A stretch of 7,359 bases of DNA from Gammaproteobacteria bacterium (GTDB taxonomy: Bacteria; Pseudomonadota; Gammaproteobacteria; SG8-11), in contig JACQEQ010000046.1 of assembly GCA_016200445.1 (NCBI GenBank), positions 1 to 7,359 of the forward strand, given 5' to 3'. Position numbers and translations under genes: made by a program. The notes beneath the pieces are model-generated. The model was not told where the DNA came from, ran no database searches, and saw only the letters and a program-made list of their open reading frames with translations. Of this stretch, positions 6,040-7,359 are shown piece by piece (within the stretch, counting starts at the first letter, position 1; each line of letters opens with the position of its first letter).

Positions 6040-6044
6040 TGAAC

Positions 6045-6791
6045 ATGACAGAACTCGTAGGCGAAATCGCATTAGTCACCGGCGCGACGCGTGGTATCGG
6101 ACAAGCCATTGCATTGGAGCTCGGCGCTCGCGGTGCAACCGTAGTTGGCACCGCGACCTCGGACGACGGCGCGCAAAAAATTACCGCCGCGCTTGTGGAA
6201 AAAGGCATTAAAGGCGCTGGCTTGACCATGAACGTTGCCGACACGCTCTCTGTGGAACACGCGCTGGCGAAAATGGAAAAAGAGTTTGGTGCGCCGACTA
6301 TTTTGGTCAATAACGCGGGCATTACGCGCGACAATTTGCTGATGCGCATGAAAGACGATGAGTGGGACGACATTATCAATACCAATCTCAGCTCGGTGTT
6401 TCGACTGTCGAAAGCCTGCATTCGCGGCATGATGAAGGCGCGCAAAGGTCGCATTATCAGTATCGCATCGGTGGTCGGCGCGATGGGCAATGCCGGGCAG
6501 ACCAACTACGCGGCGGCCAAGGCCGGGATCATGGGATTCAGCAAAGCGCTGGCACGCGAAGTCGCGTCGCGCGGCATCACCGTGAATGTCATCGCGCCGG
6601 GCTTCATTGAAACCGACATGACACGTGCGCTCTCAGAAGCACAAAAAGAAATTTTGTTGAAAGAAATTCCGCTGACACGCCTGGGTCAGCCGCAAGATAT
6701 TGCGGCAGCGGTCGCATTTTTAGCCGGTCCTGGGGCGGGTTATATCACCGGCCATACCCTGCATGTGAACGGTGGAATGTATCTGGCTTAG
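6045..6791 (+). CDS. fabG: 3-oxoacyl-ACP reductase FabG
   Basis: NADPH-dependent reductase for the first reduction in each elongation cycle; a cytoplasmic short-chain dehydrogenase, normally a tetramer. With the start at 6045 it has 248 residues (Escherichia coli 244). The cofactor motif is VTGATRGIG (11-19), followed by VNNAG (88-92). The catalytic tetrad is Asn114 in NTNLSS, Ser142 in SIASVVG, and Tyr155 and Lys159 in NYAAAKAG. VIAPGFIETDMT and the C-terminal GYITGHTLHVNGGMY are the usual FabG segments. An ATG two codons earlier (6039) would add Met-Asn but leaves no room for the ribosome binding site. Its place between fabD and acpP marks it as the true fatty-acid FabG rather than one of many related reductases. 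Confidence 0.96.
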   Translation: MTELVGEIALVTGATRGIGQAIALELGARGATVVGTATSDDGAQKITAALVEKGIKGAGLTMNVADTLSVEHALAKMEKEFGAPTILVNNAGITRDNLLMRMKDDEWDDIINTNLSSVFRLSKACIRGMMKARKGRIISIASVVGAMGNAGQTNYAAAKAGIMGFSKALAREVASRGITVNVIAPGFIETDMTRALSEAQKEILLKEIPLTRLGQPQDIAAAVAFLAGPGAGYITGHTLHVNGGMYLA

Positions 6792-6797
6792 TAGTAA

Positions 6798-6818
6798 AAT
6801 TGTAATTGGAACAATTGG
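6798..6818 (+). repeat. AATTG cluster with small palindrome upstream of acpP
   Basis: AATTG occurs three times in 20 bases (6798-6802, 6804-6808, 6813-6817). The second copy and CAATT at 6812-6816 make an inverted repeat around GAA. This could be a regulator binding site or a weak AT-rich hairpin after fabG. No known operator consensus is recognised here. Confidence 0.3.
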
Positions 6819-6850
6819 TTAAGCATGGAATACGAACAGACAGGTGTTTG

Positions 6851-6880
6851 CTGGCATCTGAACTTCGTTTCCAATAGAAT
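6851..6880 (+). promoter_or_regulatory. Probable sigma70 promoter for acpP
   Basis: CTGGCA (6851-6856, four of six matches to the -35) and TAGAAT (6875-6880, five of six matches to the -10) are 18 bases apart. AGCGGCCG after the -10 is a GC-rich discriminator like that of the yceD promoter. The start would fall near 6887, giving a leader of about 44 bases. A separate acpP promoter inside the fab cluster is well known in Escherichia coli and meets the need for very high ACP levels. Confidence 0.55.
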
Positions 6881-6887
6881 AGCGGCC

Positions 6888-6901
6888 GCAGCGTGAGCTG
6901 C
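6888..6901 (+). other. GNRA-loop hairpin at the predicted 5' end of acpP mRNA
   Basis: GCAGC (6888-6892) pairs with GCTGC (6897-6901) around GTGA, which in RNA is a GNRA tetraloop. The stem would begin within a base or two of the predicted transcript start. It is followed by a T-rich tract (6903-6913) and then the ribosome binding site. This resembles 5'-terminal stem-loops that protect abundant mRNAs such as ompA from RNase E. The hairpin plus T-rich tract could alternatively act as a leaky terminator of read-through from fabG. Confidence 0.4.
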
Positions 6902-6913
6902 ATTTTCATTTTT

Positions 6914-6920
6914 GGGAGGA
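6914..6920 (+). promoter_or_regulatory. Ribosome binding site of acpP
   Basis: GGGAGGA ten bases before the ATG is one of the longest Shine-Dalgarno matches in the window. It is preceded by a U-rich stretch of the kind that favours ribosomal protein S1 binding. Together they indicate strong translation. Confidence 0.7.
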
Positions 6921-6930
6921 AGAACACCAC

Positions 6931-7173
6931 ATGAGTACGATCGAAGAACGCGTTAAGAAGATCGTTGTTGAACAATTAGGCGTCAAGGAAGCTGAAGTGA
7001 GCAATGATGCATCGTTCGTAGACGATCTCGGCGCAGATTCCCTGGACACTGTTGAATTGGTCATGGCGCTGGAAGAAGAATTCGAAACTGAAATTCCCGA
7101 CGAAGATGCCGAGAAAATCACGACGGTGCAGCAGGCCATCGACTACATCAACAAAAACGTCAAAAGCGCATAA
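6931..7173 (+). CDS. acpP: Acyl carrier protein
   Basis: Carries growing acyl chains on a phosphopantetheine arm and partners all Fab enzymes and PlsX; a small, very acidic four-helix cytoplasmic protein. It has 80 residues including Met (Escherichia coli 78). The attachment site is Ser37, in GADSLDTVELVMALEEEF, the universal ACP helix-2 motif. The N-terminal STIEERVKKIV and the C-terminal TTVQQAIDYIN are typical. It has its own likely promoter, a 5' hairpin and a strong ribosome binding site, all suited to high output. An 80-base gap with a stem-loop separates it from fabF. Confidence 0.98.
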   Translation: MSTIEERVKKIVVEQLGVKEAEVSNDASFVDDLGADSLDTVELVMALEEEFETEIPDEDAEKITTVQQAIDYINKNVKSA

Positions 7174-7181
7174 GCTGCGCG

Positions 7182-7216
7182 TCCGGCAAAGTTGCGGCAT
7201 CGTAGCCGCCGCCGGA
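7182..7216 (+). other. Two-part stem-loop between acpP and fabF
   Basis: The outer stem is TCCGGC (7182-7187) with GCCGGA (7211-7216). The inner stem is GCGGC (7194-7198) with GCCGC (7205-7209) around loop ATCGTA. The two are separated by an asymmetric internal loop (six bases against one). No T-run follows, so it is not a standard intrinsic terminator. It begins nine bases after the acpP stop. It could block 3'-to-5' decay of acpP mRNA or reduce read-through, so that ACP exceeds FabF. Confidence 0.45.
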
Positions 7217-7253
7217 ATGTAACGACCATCACCCATCATCCATCGCTAATACA

Positions 7254-7359
7254 ATGGCTTCGACATCAGGCAAACGGCGCGTTGTCGTGACCGGCTTGGG
7301 CATGGTTTCGCCCGTCGGTCTGAACGTGAAAACCGCGTGGGAAAATATCCTCGCCGGCA
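7254..7359 (+). CDS. fabF: Beta-ketoacyl-ACP synthase II FabF, N-terminal part
   Basis: First 35 codons of the elongating condensing enzyme, cut off by the window end; the family protein is about 410 residues. The visible part has the characteristic KRRVVVTGLGMVSPVG (7-22) that opens FabF proteins, followed by NVKTAWENILAG. The catalytic Cys-His-His residues lie outside the window. The ATG at 7254 is the only in-frame start that leaves the usual short N-terminus. No Shine-Dalgarno is visible (the preceding bases are CATCGCTAATACA), suggesting much weaker translation than acpP. Position directly after acpP is the conserved arrangement and favours FabF over FabB. Confidence 0.93.
   Translation, partial: MASTSGKRRVVVTGLGMVSPVGLNVKTAWENILAG

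Noticed and set aside
6039..6044. Alternative fabG start two codons upstream
   Set aside because: This ATG directly touches the Shine-Dalgarno sequence, leaving no spacing; the ATG at 6045 has a normal five-base gap.
5861..6505. Long antisense open frame (214 codons) opposite fabD/fabG
   Set aside because: It lies wholly opposite two secure genes, its composition is the mirror of their codons, and it shows no recognisable domain.
6882..6889. GCGGCCGC palindrome in the acpP leader
   Set aside because: It is a short GC palindrome (a rare-cutter site) explained by the GC-rich discriminator; no sign of function as a palindrome.
7250..7255. TACAAT as a -10 box for fabF
   Set aside because: It overlaps the fabF start codon, so it could not serve this gene, and no -35 was evident at the right distance.

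Overview
The window is a chromosomal stretch of a gammaproteobacterium. Three things point there: the isc-type tail (ferredoxin, then IscX), the order yceD-rpmF-plsX-fabH-fabD-fabG-acpP-fabF, and protein sequences close to the Enterobacteria/Pseudomonas/Xanthomonas-type families. I cannot name the order or genus from sequence alone. All genes read on the + strand. No tRNA, rRNA, CRISPR array, transposase or phage gene is visible, and no gene-free stretch exceeds about 155 bases.

Layout. Positions 1-340 hold the end of the iron-sulfur assembly operon: the C-terminus of the ISC [2Fe-2S] ferredoxin (fdx) and a complete iscX. Positions 378-2074 hold two surface-polysaccharide-type transferase genes, a family 2 glycosyltransferase and a CDP-glycerol glycerophosphotransferase-like protein. 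They sit between the Fe-S block and the lipid block and are bracketed by an imperfect 26-bp direct repeat. The first appears to have lost its catalytic core. Positions 2075-2215 hold a weak terminator-like hairpin and a near-consensus sigma70 promoter that abuts the yceD start codon. Positions 2216-7359 hold the ribosome/lipid cluster: yceD (23S rRNA/L32-linked factor), rpmF (L32), plsX (acyl-phosphate synthesis), fabH, fabD and fabG (initiation, malonyl transfer and first reduction of fatty acid synthesis), acpP (acyl carrier protein) and the first 35 codons of fabF (elongation), cut by the window edge.

How the genes work together. FabD loads malonate onto AcpP; FabH condenses it with acetyl-CoA; FabG reduces the keto product; FabF extends the chain. 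PlsX turns acyl-ACP into acyl-phosphate for phospholipid synthesis. Linkage to rpmF and yceD ties membrane synthesis to ribosome production. The two best promoters (before yceD and before acpP) both have a GC-rich stretch just after the -10 box, as expected of growth-rate or ppGpp-controlled promoters. Hairpins after rpmF, at the acpP mRNA 5' end and between acpP and fabF are suited to setting different expression levels within the cluster.

The core genes are ordinary. The parts worth a second look are the direct repeat around the transferase pair, the in-frame loss in the first transferase, the apparently leaderless yceD transcript, and the predicted 5'-terminal stem-loop on acpP mRNA. I saw no clearly new multi-gene system.
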